In this document: one piece after another, positions 17,497-25,333 of the stretch
How positions within the stretch are numbered: position 1 is the first letter of the stretch
How the letters are laid out: every line of letters begins with the position of its first letter
Assembly (NCBI RefSeq): GCF_004210295.1
Contig: NZ_SDAK01000001.1
Span: 1,364,001 to 1,428,000 of the forward strand
Source of the DNA: Lactococcus sp. S-13
GTDB lineage: Bacteria > Bacillota > Bacilli > Lactobacillales > Streptococcaceae
DNA: 64,000 nucleotides
Direction of reading: 5' to 3'
Notes under the pieces: generated by a model
What the model was told of the DNA's origin: nothing
The model's input: the letters and a program-made list of their open reading frames with translations, nothing else
The model's database searches: none
Translations under genes and position numbers: made by a program

Positions 17497-18378
17497 TTAT
17501 TCTTTTTCCTTATCTACAACTTCCAGAATTTTTTTAAGTTCCTTTTGCATTGAGTGCGCTTTCTCTATGCAGCCTAGTTCTTCTAATATTTCAATACTCT
17601 TTTCCATTTCATTTAAACCTTCTATAACCCCTTTACGATAGGCATATAGACCCTTTGCATATTTAATTAGCAATGTTTCATATAAGTAATCATTCGAGAT
17701 ATTCATTCTATCCAAATGGTTCAAATATTTTAAAGCCTGTTCCAAATTTCCTCTTTCAAGAGCAACAGAAGCAAGATTATGGAAGGTACGAATAGCAAAA
17801 CGTTTATTCGTATGTAGCACCTGATAGAACTCCCCTTTTCCCATCGCAATACTTCCTAAGCTATCTCTTACATCATCTTTTAGTATTGTCATAACATTAC
17901 CAAACACCCAAAACTCATAGCGACCCCAATTTTCAACTGCTAACAAATAATCTTGCACTTGCTTAATTTCATATGGATCAAATTTTACATTTCCTACAAC
18001 TAAATTCAAAAATACTTTCACCACCGTTGCTGTCAATGCAGCATAGATATTTTCTGGTTGCTGTTGCATTTTTCGTTCACATTCAACATACATTTTGCGT
18101 AACTTATGGACATCTTTGCTGTCATAAGCCGCAATCAGTTTTTGTCTAAATTGATACTCGTCAGACAAGCTGTAATCTTCATAGATACTTTCAAACTCAT
18201 CCAAACTTACTCTCATATTATGAAGTAGGAAAAAGAATTTTTCAATAGTAAGTTCACTTTTTTCCGCTTCAAAACGTGATATCTGTGCTTTTGATACTTC
18301 ATTGCCACCAACTTTACTCAGAGATAAATGTTTCGATTTCCTTATCGCATGAAATGTTTTTCCAAATCCTTTAAGCAT
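17497..18378 (-). CDS. Rgg/GadR/MutR-family transcriptional regulator
   Basis: A 293-residue regulator. An N-terminal XRE helix-turn-helix (about 1-60; LSLSKVGGNEVSKAQISRFE) is followed by a helical-repeat ligand domain typical of Rgg proteins, which often sense short exported peptides. It has its own promoter and strong AGGTGGAGGGAG ribosome binding site, and lies directly upstream of the secreted protein and lipoprotein, its likely targets. I searched both flanks for a short hydrophobic peptide gene and found none, so the signal, if any, is not visible here. Confidence 0.85.
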   Translation of the reverse strand: MLKGFGKTFHAIRKSKHLSLSKVGGNEVSKAQISRFEAEKSELTIEKFFFLLHNMRVSLDEFESIYEDYSLSDEYQFRQKLIAAYDSKDVHKLRKMYVECERKMQQQPENIYAALTATVVKVFLNLVVGNVKFDPYEIKQVQDYLLAVENWGRYEFWVFGNVMTILKDDVRDSLGSIAMGKGEFYQVLHTNKRFAIRTFHNLASVALERGNLEQALKYLNHLDRMNISNDYLYETLLIKYAKGLYAYRKGVIEGLNEMEKSIEILEELGCIEKAHSMQKELKKILEVVDKEKE

Positions 18379-18420
18379 TCTTCTCCCTCCACCTTATGTA
18401 ACCGCTATCTTATCAGGTTT

Positions 18421-18448
18421 ATTATAGCACTTTTATTTTTACTTTCAA
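18421..18448 (-). promoter_or_regulatory. Promoter of the Rgg-type gene
   Basis: Minus-strand TTGAAA (18443-18448) and TATAAT (18421-18426), with a 16-base spacer. Confidence 0.8.
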
Positions 18449-18472
18449 TACTTTGATAAAATTAGAGGAAAC

Positions 18473-18507
18473 AAAAAAAGACCTTGCAAAATTGCAACAT
18501 CTTTTTT
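18473..18507 (-). terminator. ackA2 terminator
   Basis: AAAAAAAGA .. TTGCAA .. TTGCAA .. TCTTTTTT hairpin after the ackA2 stop, upstream of the Rgg promoter. Confidence 0.82.
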
Positions 18508-18513
18508 CGTTTT

Positions 18514-19701
18514 TTAAGCTTTAAGTGCTTCAACATCACGCGCTATGACTAATTCTTCATCGGTTGGAATGATGTAAATTTTTACGCGAGAAGTTGGTTT
18601 AGAAATCTCACCTTCAGCACCGAAAACATTCTTTTCAGGGTCAACTTCAATGCCAAACCAAGTCAAACCAGCAAGGACTGCTTCACGAACAGGCTGCGAA
18701 TTTTCTCCGATTCCTGCTGTGAAAACGAGGGCATCTGCTCCGTTCAAAACGGCCAAATATTGCCCGATGAATTTTTGGATACGGTCAACGTACATTTCAA
18801 ACGCAAGTTTTGCATCTGGATCTGTAGCTTTTGCCGCAAGAATGTCACGCATATCTGATGAAATTCCTGAAACGCCAAAAAGTCCTGATTGTTTGTTCAT
18901 CATATCAACAACATCTTGTGCATCGTTGAGTTCTGGCGCATTTTCAATGAGGTAAGGGAAAACAGAAGGATCCATTTCACCTGTACGTGTCCCCATCATC
19001 ACCCCAGCAAGTGGTGTGAAGCCCATTGAAGTGTCCACAGATTTTCCACCGGCAACGGCCGTGAGAGATGCACCATTTCCGATGTGAGCTGTGATGATTT
19101 TTGTTTCTTCGATTGGTTTACCCAATAATTTTGCGGCTTCTCTGGCAACAAACATATGTGAAGTGCCGTGAGCGCCATATTTACGAACGGCATAGTCCGT
19201 ATAATATTTTTTAGGAAGTGGATAACGGAACGCTTTTTCAGGCATCGTCGTGTGGAAGGCGGTGTCAAAAACGACTACTGATGTAGCATCTGGTAAAAGG
19301 TTCAAGAAAGCTTCAATTCCTGCGGCATTGGCTGGATTGTGCAAAGGAGCAAGCGCCGACAAATCTTTGACTTGTTGGAGAACTTCTGGTGTAACGACAG
19401 TTGATTTTTTGAAAATTTCACCCCCGGCAACCACACGGTGACCGACACCTGTGATTTCAGTGAATTCTTCAACAATTTTCAAACGTTTGAGGTCGTCAAG
19501 CAAAACGTGTACGGCTTCTGTATGGTTTGGAATATCGAACACACGTTCTTCTTTTTCGTCGCCATATTTGACAGTGATGATTGAATCATTTAAACCAATT
19601 CGCTCAATCAATCCTTTCGCTAATACTTTTTCTTCTGGCATTTCATACATTTGCCATTTCATCGATGATGAACCGGCGTTGACTGCTAATGTTTTAGTCA
19701 T
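18514..19701 (-). CDS. ackA2: Acetate kinase (paralogue 2)
   Basis: A 395-residue acetate kinase with the same catalytic motifs as the other copy ([39 protein letters not shown]). It follows the methyltransferase gene, as ackA does in Bacillus (ytxK-ackA) and in streptococcal comY operons. It has its own extended -10 (TGT-TATAAT) and AAGGAAGG ribosome binding site. In L. lactis the two isozymes differ in kinetics; whether that holds here cannot be seen. Confidence 0.95.
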   Translation of the reverse strand: MTKTLAVNAGSSSMKWQMYEMPEEKVLAKGLIERIGLNDSIITVKYGDEKEERVFDIPNHTEAVHVLLDDLKRLKIVEEFTEITGVGHRVVAGGEIFKKSTVVTPEVLQQVKDLSALAPLHNPANAAGIEAFLNLLPDATSVVVFDTAFHTTMPEKAFRYPLPKKYYTDYAVRKYGAHGTSHMFVAREAAKLLGKPIEETKIITAHIGNGASLTAVAGGKSVDTSMGFTPLAGVMMGTRTGEMDPSVFPYLIENAPELNDAQDVVDMMNKQSGLFGVSGISSDMRDILAAKATDPDAKLAFEMYVDRIQKFIGQYLAVLNGADALVFTAGIGENSQPVREAVLAGLTWFGIEVDPEKNVFGAEGEISKPTSRVKIYIIPTDEELVIARDVEALKA

Positions 19702-19774
19702 ATTTAATAAACCTTCCTTGAATTTAAAATACGATTAAATTATAACACAAATTTATTTGCTTTTGGGATTTAAC

Positions 19775-19813
19775 AAAAACTTACTGACCTTTTTACTGTC
19801 AGTAAGTTTTTTT
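19775..19813 (-). terminator. Methyltransferase terminator
   Basis: AAAAACTTACTGAC/GTCAGTAAGTTTTT stem, with T-run in the minus direction, upstream of ackA2. Confidence 0.88.
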
Positions 19814-20787
19814 CATAATTTGACTGTTTTTGTAAATTCTTTCATGAATGCAGCCAAACTTTCACGATCGGTCAATGATGACAAAGGATGCGCAAAAGTT
19901 GCGTGAGCGGCTGGACCTTTTTTGAGGACATAGATCGCTTTAGCATCTGCATTAAACAAAGATTTTGGCAATGTAATCACCGCCATAACGCTACCGTGCT
20001 TACTGATCCACTCTTTCAAAAGCGGGCCTTGGCCACTCGTCAGCAAATCCTCTGGCGCAAGGAAAATCGCAAAACTGCCTTCTTTGAGGTAGTTAAAAGC
20101 TTGCTCAATCAGTAAATGATGCGCAAAAGTATGCCCGCTTGGACTTGCCACTTCAAAAGTAGCTGCCGTCGCATCATCAGGGTAAAAGCCAATTGGCAAA
20201 TCACTGATGACCACATCAGCTGGTTCAATCAGCCGTTTTTGTACCGCATCAAGCTGCATAAATTCGGCTTGACTGCCCATAATTTCTGCCATCGAAGCAG
20301 ACAAATCCAAAAGCAAATCATCAATTTCAAAACCGACATATTCCACTTTTTTATCGAGATTGACCAGTAAAGTTTCTGCCAAATTTCCCGTACCAGAACC
20401 CAGTTCCAACACACGTAAATCCGATGCAGGGTGCAAATGCTCAATGATAAAATTGAAAATTACACCAATAGCATCAGGTGTCATCGCATGGTTGGCTTGC
20501 AAGGGTGCAATTTGTGAACCTTTCAGTAGGACAAATTGAAAAAGTTTTTGCCATTCTTTTGCTGTCAAATCAAGCTGACGAAGCTTTTGGTTGTTCGCCG
20601 ACAAATCCGTCAGCATTTTCTCTGATTCCGTCAGTGATTTCTCTGATTTTTCAGCCGCTGATTCATCCAGAAAAGCCGCATTCTGCTCCACAAAAGCATC
20701 ATAAAAATCCGTATCCAATTTCTCAGAAAGCGTCATTATATTTGCCACCACAAGTTCAAACGCTTGGGCCACTTTTTCCATATTCAT
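19813..20787 (-). CDS. YtxK/ComYH-like class I SAM-dependent methyltransferase
   Basis: A 324-residue protein with an N6-adenine-methyltransferase-like core: SAM motif VLELGSGTGNLAE near residue 126, and SDLPIGFYP in place of the NPPY motif near 208. The family lies upstream of ackA in many Firmicutes and at the end of comG/comY operons in streptococci; its substrate is unknown. No comG genes are beside it here. Residues ~45-60 (EKSEKSLTESEKMLTD) are encoded by two copies of the dispersed 16-base repeat, an apparent in-frame insertion into the N-terminal linker. Confidence 0.85.
   Translation of the reverse strand: MNMEKVAQAFELVVANIMTLSEKLDTDFYDAFVEQNAAFLDESAAEKSEKSLTESEKMLTDLSANNQKLRQLDLTAKEWQKLFQFVLLKGSQIAPLQANHAMTPDAIGVIFNFIIEHLHPASDLRVLELGSGTGNLAETLLVNLDKKVEYVGFEIDDLLLDLSASMAEIMGSQAEFMQLDAVQKRLIEPADVVISDLPIGFYPDDATAATFEVASPSGHTFAHHLLIEQAFNYLKEGSFAIFLAPEDLLTSGQGPLLKEWISKHGSVMAVITLPKSLFNADAKAIYVLKKGPAAHATFAHPLSSLTDRESLAAFMKEFTKTVKL
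20608..20644 (+). repeat. Two dispersed-repeat copies inside a coding sequence
   Basis: CGTCAGCATTTTCTCT at 20608 and CGTCAGTGATTTCTCT at 20629, 21 bases apart. They lie antisense within the methyltransferase gene, and the 21-base spacing preserves frame. Confidence 0.85.
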
Positions 20788-20817
20788 GAGTTCTCTCCAT
20801 TTCTACAAAATCAAAAT

Positions 20818-20844
20818 AAAACTGTCAACAAATGACAGTTTTTT
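20818..20844 (-). terminator. Terminator after the DUF3165-like gene
   Basis: AAACTGTCA/TGACAGTTT stem with a five-base loop. T-run on both sides. Confidence 0.82.
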
Positions 20845-20875
20845 CTAGCTGTTTTAGGAAATTTTCATCAACAGC

Positions 20876-21127
20876 TCATTTTCGTTTTCTCCGACTTTTC
20901 AGCCGCCCCAGCTCACGCCAGGCTCTGACTGTCACCACCAATAAAGCAATGATGCCCAAAATTTCCACAAGGAAAGTTTGATGCCTTGAGGCTTGAGCCA
21001 GCGCAAAGGCAATAATCAATACGCCAATCCCCGCAAAGAAGAAAATATCCATACTCCGTCGCACGTCTTTGGGCATCAAAAAGAAATACGCAAAGCCAAT
21101 TAAAATCAACAGAATGATATAAAACAT
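20876..21127 (-). CDS. DUF3165-like small membrane protein
   Basis: An 83-residue protein with two to three transmembrane helices (about 2-14, 25-44, 54-70) and a very basic tail (RELGRLKSRRKRK). It resembles the streptococcal/lactococcal DUF3165 family; function is unknown. The start is MFYIILLI after AAAGGAGAA. A longer in-frame extension runs into an inverted pair of dispersed repeats and is not believed. It lies downstream of typA. Confidence 0.75.
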   Translation of the reverse strand: MFYIILLILIGFAYFFLMPKDVRRSMDIFFFAGIGVLIIAFALAQASRHQTFLVEILGIIALLVVTVRAWRELGRLKSRRKRK

Positions 21128-21161
21128 TGTTCTCCTTTCTTTAGATGATGTACTCAAAAGC

Positions 21162-21212
21162 AGAGAAATTACTGACGAAAGTTCAAATGCGATTTCCGTC
21201 AGCAATTTCTCT
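21162..21212. repeat. Inverted pair of dispersed repeats between typA and the DUF3165-like gene
   Basis: AGAGAAATTACTGACG at 21162-21177 faces CGTCAGCAATTTCTCT at 21197-21212. The arms can form a 16-bp stem with one G-U in RNA. The T-run is poor, so termination is uncertain. Confidence 0.85.
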
Positions 21213-21261
21213 AGGCGTCAAAAAATTTAGAGTGAAAATCAAGCTCAACTTCTTTTAAAAA

Positions 21262-23115
21262 TTAGTCGTCACTTGTTTTTTTCTTTTTAGAAGCTTTTTC
21301 ACGCATGGCTTTATCCAAAATTTGTTTACGCAAACGGATTGATTCAGGCGTTACTTCCATGTATTCGTCGTCACCGAGGAATTCAAGTGATTCTTCAAGT
21401 GTCAAGATTTTAGAAGCGTTCAAAACAGACGTAGAGTCTTTGTTTGATGAACGGACGTTCGTTTGTTGTTTTGCTTTTGTCACATTTACAGTCAAGTCAT
21501 TATCACGTGAATTTTCACCGATAATCATTCCGCCATAAACTTCTGTACCTGCTTGAACAAACAAAGTTCCACGTTCTTGTACATAACCCATTGCGTAAGC
21601 TGTAACTTGACCTTGATCCATAGAAATCAAAGCACCACGGCTACGTCCACCGATTGTTCCTTTAACCATTGGCATAAATTGGTCAAAGGTATGGTTCATG
21701 ATTCCGTAACCACGAGTCATTGACATGAACTCAGTTGTGAAACCAATCAAACCACGTGCAGGCGCAAGGAATGTCAAACGTGCTTGACCGTTACCAACGT
21801 TTTGCATATCGAGCATTTCACCTTTACGTTCAGAGAGCGCTTGGATGATTGAACCTTGGTATTCTTCAGGTGTATCGATTTGCACACGTTCAAATGGTTC
21901 GCAGTCCACACCATCAATATTTTTGATGATAACTTCAGGACGTGAAACTTGAAGCTCATAGCCTTCACGACGCATTGTTTCAATCAAGATTGACAAGTGC
22001 AATTCACCACGACCAGAAACGATCCATTTATCAGGAGAATCCGTGTTTTCAACACGAAGTGAAACGTCAGTTTGCAATTCTGAAACCAAACGTTCTTCAA
22101 CTTTACGAGCAGTGACCCATTTTCCTTCACGACCAGCAAAAGGAGAATTGTTAACCAAGAAAGTCATTTGCAAAGTAGGCTCGTCAATGTGCAATACTGG
22201 CAATGGTTCAACATTATCAGAAGGTGTTACAGTTTCCCCAACGAAGATATCTTCCATACCAGAAACGGCAATCAAATCACCAGCTTTAGCTTCTTGGATT
22301 TCTTGGCGGTCAAGACCGAAGAAACCAAACAATTTAGTAACGCGGAAGTTTTTAGTTGTGCCGTCAAGTTTAGACAAAGTAACATTGTCGCCAACTTTGA
22401 TTGTTCCACGGAAAACACGTCCAATACCGATACGTCCAACGTAGTCATTGTAGTCCAAAAGTGAAACTTGGAATTGCAAAGGCTCATCAGAGTTATCAAC
22501 TGGCGCAGGAATGTGGTCAATGATTGTATCAAAGATGTTGGCCATTGTGTGTTCTTGATCTGCTGGATTATCAGACATAGATGAAGAACCGTTGATTGCT
22601 GAAGCATAAACCACAGGGAAGTCCAATTGATCATCATCCGCACCAAGTTCGATGAAAAGTTCAAGAACTTCATCGACAACACCTGCTGGACGAGCAGAAG
22701 GTTTATCAATTTTGTTAACAACAACGATTGGAGTCAAGTTTTGTTCCAAAGCTTTTTTCAAAACAAAACGTGTTTGAGGCATTGTTCCTTCATAAGCATC
22801 AACGACGAGGACAACACCGTCAACCATTTTCATGATTCGTTCAACTTCTCCACCGAAGTCCGCGTGACCTGGTGTGTCCAAAATGTTGATACGTGTTCCG
22901 TTATATTCAACGGCTGTGTTTTTAGCAAGGATAGTAATCCCGCGTTCTTGCTCAAGTGCATTTGAGTCCATAGCACGCTCAGCCAATTGAGTGCGTTCGC
23001 TCAAAGTGTGTGATTGTTTCAAGAGTTCATCAACCAGTGTAGTTTTACCGTGGTCGACGTGGGCAATAATAGCGACATTTCTAATATCTTCGCGTAATTT
23101 AGTCAATTTTATCAT
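21262..23115 (-). CDS. typA: Ribosome-associated GTPase TypA/BipA
   Basis: A translational GTPase of about 617 residues, with G1 AHVDHGKTT, the G2 region RGITI, G3 DTPGH, G4 NKID and EF-G-like C-terminal domains. It binds ribosomes and helps 50S assembly and stress or cold growth. Start choice is uncertain: ATG at 23115 ([10 protein letters not shown]) or TTG at 23106, which matches the usual MTKLRED start. The promoter (TTGCAC-17-TACAAT) leaves a leader of only ~20 bases, which excludes the longer ATG at 23142. Confidence 0.95.
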   Translation of the reverse strand: MIKLTKLREDIRNVAIIAHVDHGKTTLVDELLKQSHTLSERTQLAERAMDSNALEQERGITILAKNTAVEYNGTRINILDTPGHADFGGEVERIMKMVDGVVLVVDAYEGTMPQTRFVLKKALEQNLTPIVVVNKIDKPSARPAGVVDEVLELFIELGADDDQLDFPVVYASAINGSSSMSDNPADQEHTMANIFDTIIDHIPAPVDNSDEPLQFQVSLLDYNDYVGRIGIGRVFRGTIKVGDNVTLSKLDGTTKNFRVTKLFGFFGLDRQEIQEAKAGDLIAVSGMEDIFVGETVTPSDNVEPLPVLHIDEPTLQMTFLVNNSPFAGREGKWVTARKVEERLVSELQTDVSLRVENTDSPDKWIVSGRGELHLSILIETMRREGYELQVSRPEVIIKNIDGVDCEPFERVQIDTPEEYQGSIIQALSERKGEMLDMQNVGNGQARLTFLAPARGLIGFTTEFMSMTRGYGIMNHTFDQFMPMVKGTIGGRSRGALISMDQGQVTAYAMGYVQERGTLFVQAGTEVYGGMIIGENSRDNDLTVNVTKAKQQTNVRSSNKDSTSVLNASKILTLEESLEFLGDDEYMEVTPESIRLRKQILDKAMREKASKKKKTSDD

Positions 23116-23140
23116 ACCTAACTTTCGTATATTCCAGACC

Positions 23141-23169
23141 ATTGTAGCACACTTTTATAAAAGGTGCAA
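23141..23169 (-). promoter_or_regulatory. typA promoter
   Basis: Minus-strand TTGCAC (23164-23169) and TACAAT (23141-23146), with a 17-base spacer. Confidence 0.78.
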
Positions 23170-23210
23170 ATCCCTTCCACTGCATACGTTTACAAGATTT
23201 TTTAAAAAGA

Positions 23211-23241
23211 AAAATTCTAAGAAGTTTTTCCTTAGAATTTT
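23211..23241 (-). terminator. Terminator of the secreted/membrane operon
   Basis: AAAATTCTAAG/CTTAGAATTTT stem with T-rich tail in the minus direction. It lies between that operon and the typA promoter. Confidence 0.85.
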
Positions 23242-23293
23242 ATGTTATTTTAAAAAATAATCTTTCAAAAGAAAAATATCGTTGACTGCCCTG

Positions 23294-23752
23294 TTATACC
23301 ATGTCTTTTTTGAATTTTAGCACATAAACAAACAACAAAATCGCAAAAACTATCCCGACAAGACTGGTCAAGAAGAATCCCAGACCAAAGATGCGCCAAA
23401 GTCCCTCAAACATTTCTAAGGACAAAGCAAATTTCAAAGGAACTCCTTCAGGAATCCGACTCAAAACTACATTCAAAAACATACCATAGCCATACACAAC
23501 CATGAAACTAAGTGAAAAATATTTCGTGCTTTGCCATTTCCGTAGAATCCCGATAATGATTATGATGAATAAAAGCACTAGAATCACACTGGTCACTTGC
23601 TCCTGCGTCCCAAGAAAATAAAAATAGTTCGCGCGGCTTTTAGAAAAATCGAATGTTCTAGCTACCTTATCCTGATTAACTGTGGCGGGTAGAAACATCA
23701 ACCCTACCCAGACCACAAAGGCTAAAATCAACTGCCATAATTTTACTTTCAT
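23294..23752 (-). CDS. Four-helix membrane protein B of the LytTR-linked operon
   Basis: A 152-residue membrane protein. Hydrophobic segments lie at about 8-24, 52-70, 78-96 and 118-144, with a loop rich in charged and aromatic residues (KVARTFDFSKSRANYFYFLG) between the first two. No family is recognised. It is last gene of the three-gene operon starting at 25000, with AGGAGG seven bases before the ATG. Size and topology resemble bacteriocin immunity or accessory proteins, but that is inference from context. Confidence 0.72.
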   Translation of the reverse strand: MKVKLWQLILAFVVWVGLMFLPATVNQDKVARTFDFSKSRANYFYFLGTQEQVTSVILVLLFIIIIIGILRKWQSTKYFSLSFMVVYGYGMFLNVVLSRIPEGVPLKFALSLEMFEGLWRIFGLGFFLTSLVGIVFAILLFVYVLKFKKDMV

Positions 23753-23804
23753 AGATTAACCTCCTACCCACTAAAAGATAAAACTGAATATTTTCTAGAT
23801 ATTC

Positions 23805-24209
23805 TCACCCTTTTCTCAAGCAAGCTACTGCAAAAGTCAACAGACCCAAAATCAAATTCAAATAGAAACCAAATCCCGTATAGCTCATTTGTTGTTGAAT
23901 AAAGTTTATAAATATCTGCCAAGGGATATTAAAAATATTGGTACTAAAAATTACCCATGATAGATAAACAAAACCAGATCCAACAAGGAAAAGACGCAAC
24001 TCTTTAGTCCATCTCTTTCTCTGCGAAACATACAAAATTACTGGTAAAATAGCAATCAAGAACTGTAAAGGAAAATCTGTGATTAGCTGAATGCCATAAC
24101 GTACCTGTTTGATATGATGCCCATTTATATTAGAACTATAGACATAAAAAGGAGTAAAGTAGGACAGCAAGAATAGCCCCAGAAGTGCAAAGTTTATTTT
24201 TCTAATCAT
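23805..24209 (-). CDS. Four-helix membrane protein A of the LytTR-linked operon
   Basis: A 134-residue membrane protein with hydrophobic segments at about 6-26, 42-62, 72-92 and 108-130, and a short extracellular-type loop YSSNINGHHIKQV. No family is recognised. It starts 20 bases after the secreted protein stops (AGAGGTG before ATG) and is followed after 52 bases by another four-helix protein of similar size. The two might form a pair, although I see no clear sequence similarity. Confidence 0.72.
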   Translation of the reverse strand: MIRKINFALLGLFLLSYFTPFYVYSSNINGHHIKQVRYGIQLITDFPLQFLIAILPVILYVSQRKRWTKELRLFLVGSGFVYLSWVIFSTNIFNIPWQIFINFIQQQMSYTGFGFYLNLILGLLTFAVACLRKG

Positions 24210-24229
24210 GATTTTTTCACCTCTACGCT

Positions 24230-25000
24230 CTAAAATGGCTGATTTGTTAACTTATAAGTCCAACTACTCGAACCATGCCAAACTTTTGCACTATAAGTCG
24301 TTGACTCCCTATTTCCTGCTTTTTGCATCTTTGTGAACCCTGTATTATAACTCCAAGAGTTTTGAGATCCCGTACTTCTTTGGAATTTTTGTGTATAAAA
24401 TCCCATTTGAGATACCACCTTACCATCTGTGACGTGTAAGCTACTATCATAGATAGAATATCCCCCAGATACGTCTGTAATGTTTACGAAATAGCTATCT
24501 ATGATTTTCCAATGAACTGCTAGTCTAAATTTGACACCGCCTGTTTTTTCCCAGCCAGCAGCTGAGCTATGGCTATCAAACGTAGTCGCTGCTGAGGCTT
24601 TCGTTCCAAAAACCCCTCCCAAAACAATAGCACCTAAATTAACACCATCAGAATCATCGTTTGTGACTTCTGCTTGTGCCAAGTCCACTGTGTATGTTGT
24701 TAAACCAGAAGTGGTGTCCTCTGTGTCAGAAGTCACTTGACTATCTACTGTTACTGGTACCACAAAATCATCTCCACCATTTTCACTATCTAAAGCAGCC
24801 GCATCATTCACTACATATTTTACTTGATTTTCCGTATCAGTAATAACCTTATCTGCATTATCTGGTACAATCAAGTTTACATCTCCATTTGATGCTACAT
24901 CAACATTTGGTGCTACTGTATCATCCGCCTTTACAGTCAGTCCAGCAGTAAAAAGTGCGCTGATTGCAAGTGTTCCGATAAATATTTTTTTCGTATTCAT
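24230..25000 (-). CDS. Secreted protein under LytTR-type control
   Basis: A 256-residue exported protein. The signal peptide runs to about residue 25 (GLTVKA-DDTV). An acidic, Val/Asp-rich segment (about 26-125) follows, which has the look of a propeptide or spacer. A second hydrophobic patch (VNLGAIVLGGVFGTKASAA, about 120-138) ends in an Ala-x-Ala-like site that could be a second cleavage point. The last ~115 residues are aromatic and beta-rich (WEKTGGVKFRLAVHWKIID, WSYNTGF). No family is recognised; it is not lactococcin 972. The AAGGAGA ribosome binding site is strong. Confidence 0.78.
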   Translation of the reverse strand: MNTKKIFIGTLAISALFTAGLTVKADDTVAPNVDVASNGDVNLIVPDNADKVITDTENQVKYVVNDAAALDSENGGDDFVVPVTVDSQVTSDTEDTTSGLTTYTVDLAQAEVTNDDSDGVNLGAIVLGGVFGTKASAATTFDSHSSAAGWEKTGGVKFRLAVHWKIIDSYFVNITDVSGGYSIYDSSLHVTDGKVVSQMGFYTQKFQRSTGSQNSWSYNTGFTKMQKAGNRESTTYSAKVWHGSSSWTYKLTNQPF

Positions 25001-25027
25001 AATAAAGTCTCCTTTTCTGAGTTAGTA

Positions 25028-25071
25028 TGTAAGTCACTAATTCAGAAATGAGTTCTAAATTATGACTTACA
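25028..25071 (-). promoter_or_regulatory. Long hairpin in the 5' UTR of the secreted-protein mRNA
   Basis: TGTAAGTCACTAATTCAGAA (25028-25047) pairs with 25053-25071 with few mismatches around a five-base loop. It ends 28 bases before the start codon and lacks a T-run, so it is more likely a stability or translation element than a terminator. Confidence 0.7.
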
Positions 25072-25198
25072 CAAGCAATGAGTTTCCATTTTTTAAATTT
25101 CCTTCTTGTCTTTTTTATACTTTACTTTGAGCTAGTACTTTTCTTAACTTTCCATTGGATTATCCTCGTTTCTTTTTAGTCTTAATTTTTATAAATTT

Positions 25199-25227
25199 AT
25201 TATAGCTCTTAACATTTTATATTTAAA
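25199..25227 (-). promoter_or_regulatory. Promoter of the secreted/membrane operon
   Basis: Minus-strand TATAAT (25199-25204) with weak -35 TTTAAA (25222-25227) and a 17-base spacer. A poor -35 box is usual for activator-dependent promoters. Confidence 0.72.
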
Positions 25228-25254
25228 GGATTTTTCGTTCAATTTCATTAATTT

Positions 25255-25284
25255 TGTGACGAAATCGATTTTTCTGTGATGAAA
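25255..25284 (-). promoter_or_regulatory. Direct repeats resembling a LytTR operator
   Basis: TTTCRTCACA occurs twice on the minus strand (25275-25284 and 25255-25264), start-to-start spacing 20 bases, about two helical turns. It ends 27 bases upstream of the -35 box. LytTR activators bind paired ~9-bp direct repeats with about this spacing. Confidence 0.6.
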
Positions 25285-25300
25285 CTGTATTTTTAGCGTA

Positions 25301-25333
25301 AAAATAATCATCTCTTCAAAAGATGATTATTTT
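25301..25333 (-). terminator. LytTR gene terminator
   Basis: AATAATCATCT/AGATGATTATT stem with T-run in the minus direction. It overlaps the stop and isolates the regulator from the operon it faces. Confidence 0.88.

Noticed and set aside
18379-18513. Short hydrophobic pheromone gene beside the Rgg-type regulator
   Set aside because: Both strands of the flanking spacers were read for a ribosome binding site plus ~20-codon hydrophobic frame; none was found.
22272-22724. 150-codon open frame antisense to typA
   Set aside because: A shadow of the typA codons: no ribosome binding site, Leu/Ser-rich composition and no independent promoter.
24230-25000. Lactococcin 972-family bacteriocin
   Set aside because: Secreted, aromatic-rich C-terminus suggested it, but length, spacing of Trp/Tyr and the lack of the large membrane protein plus ABC ATPase do not fit that family.
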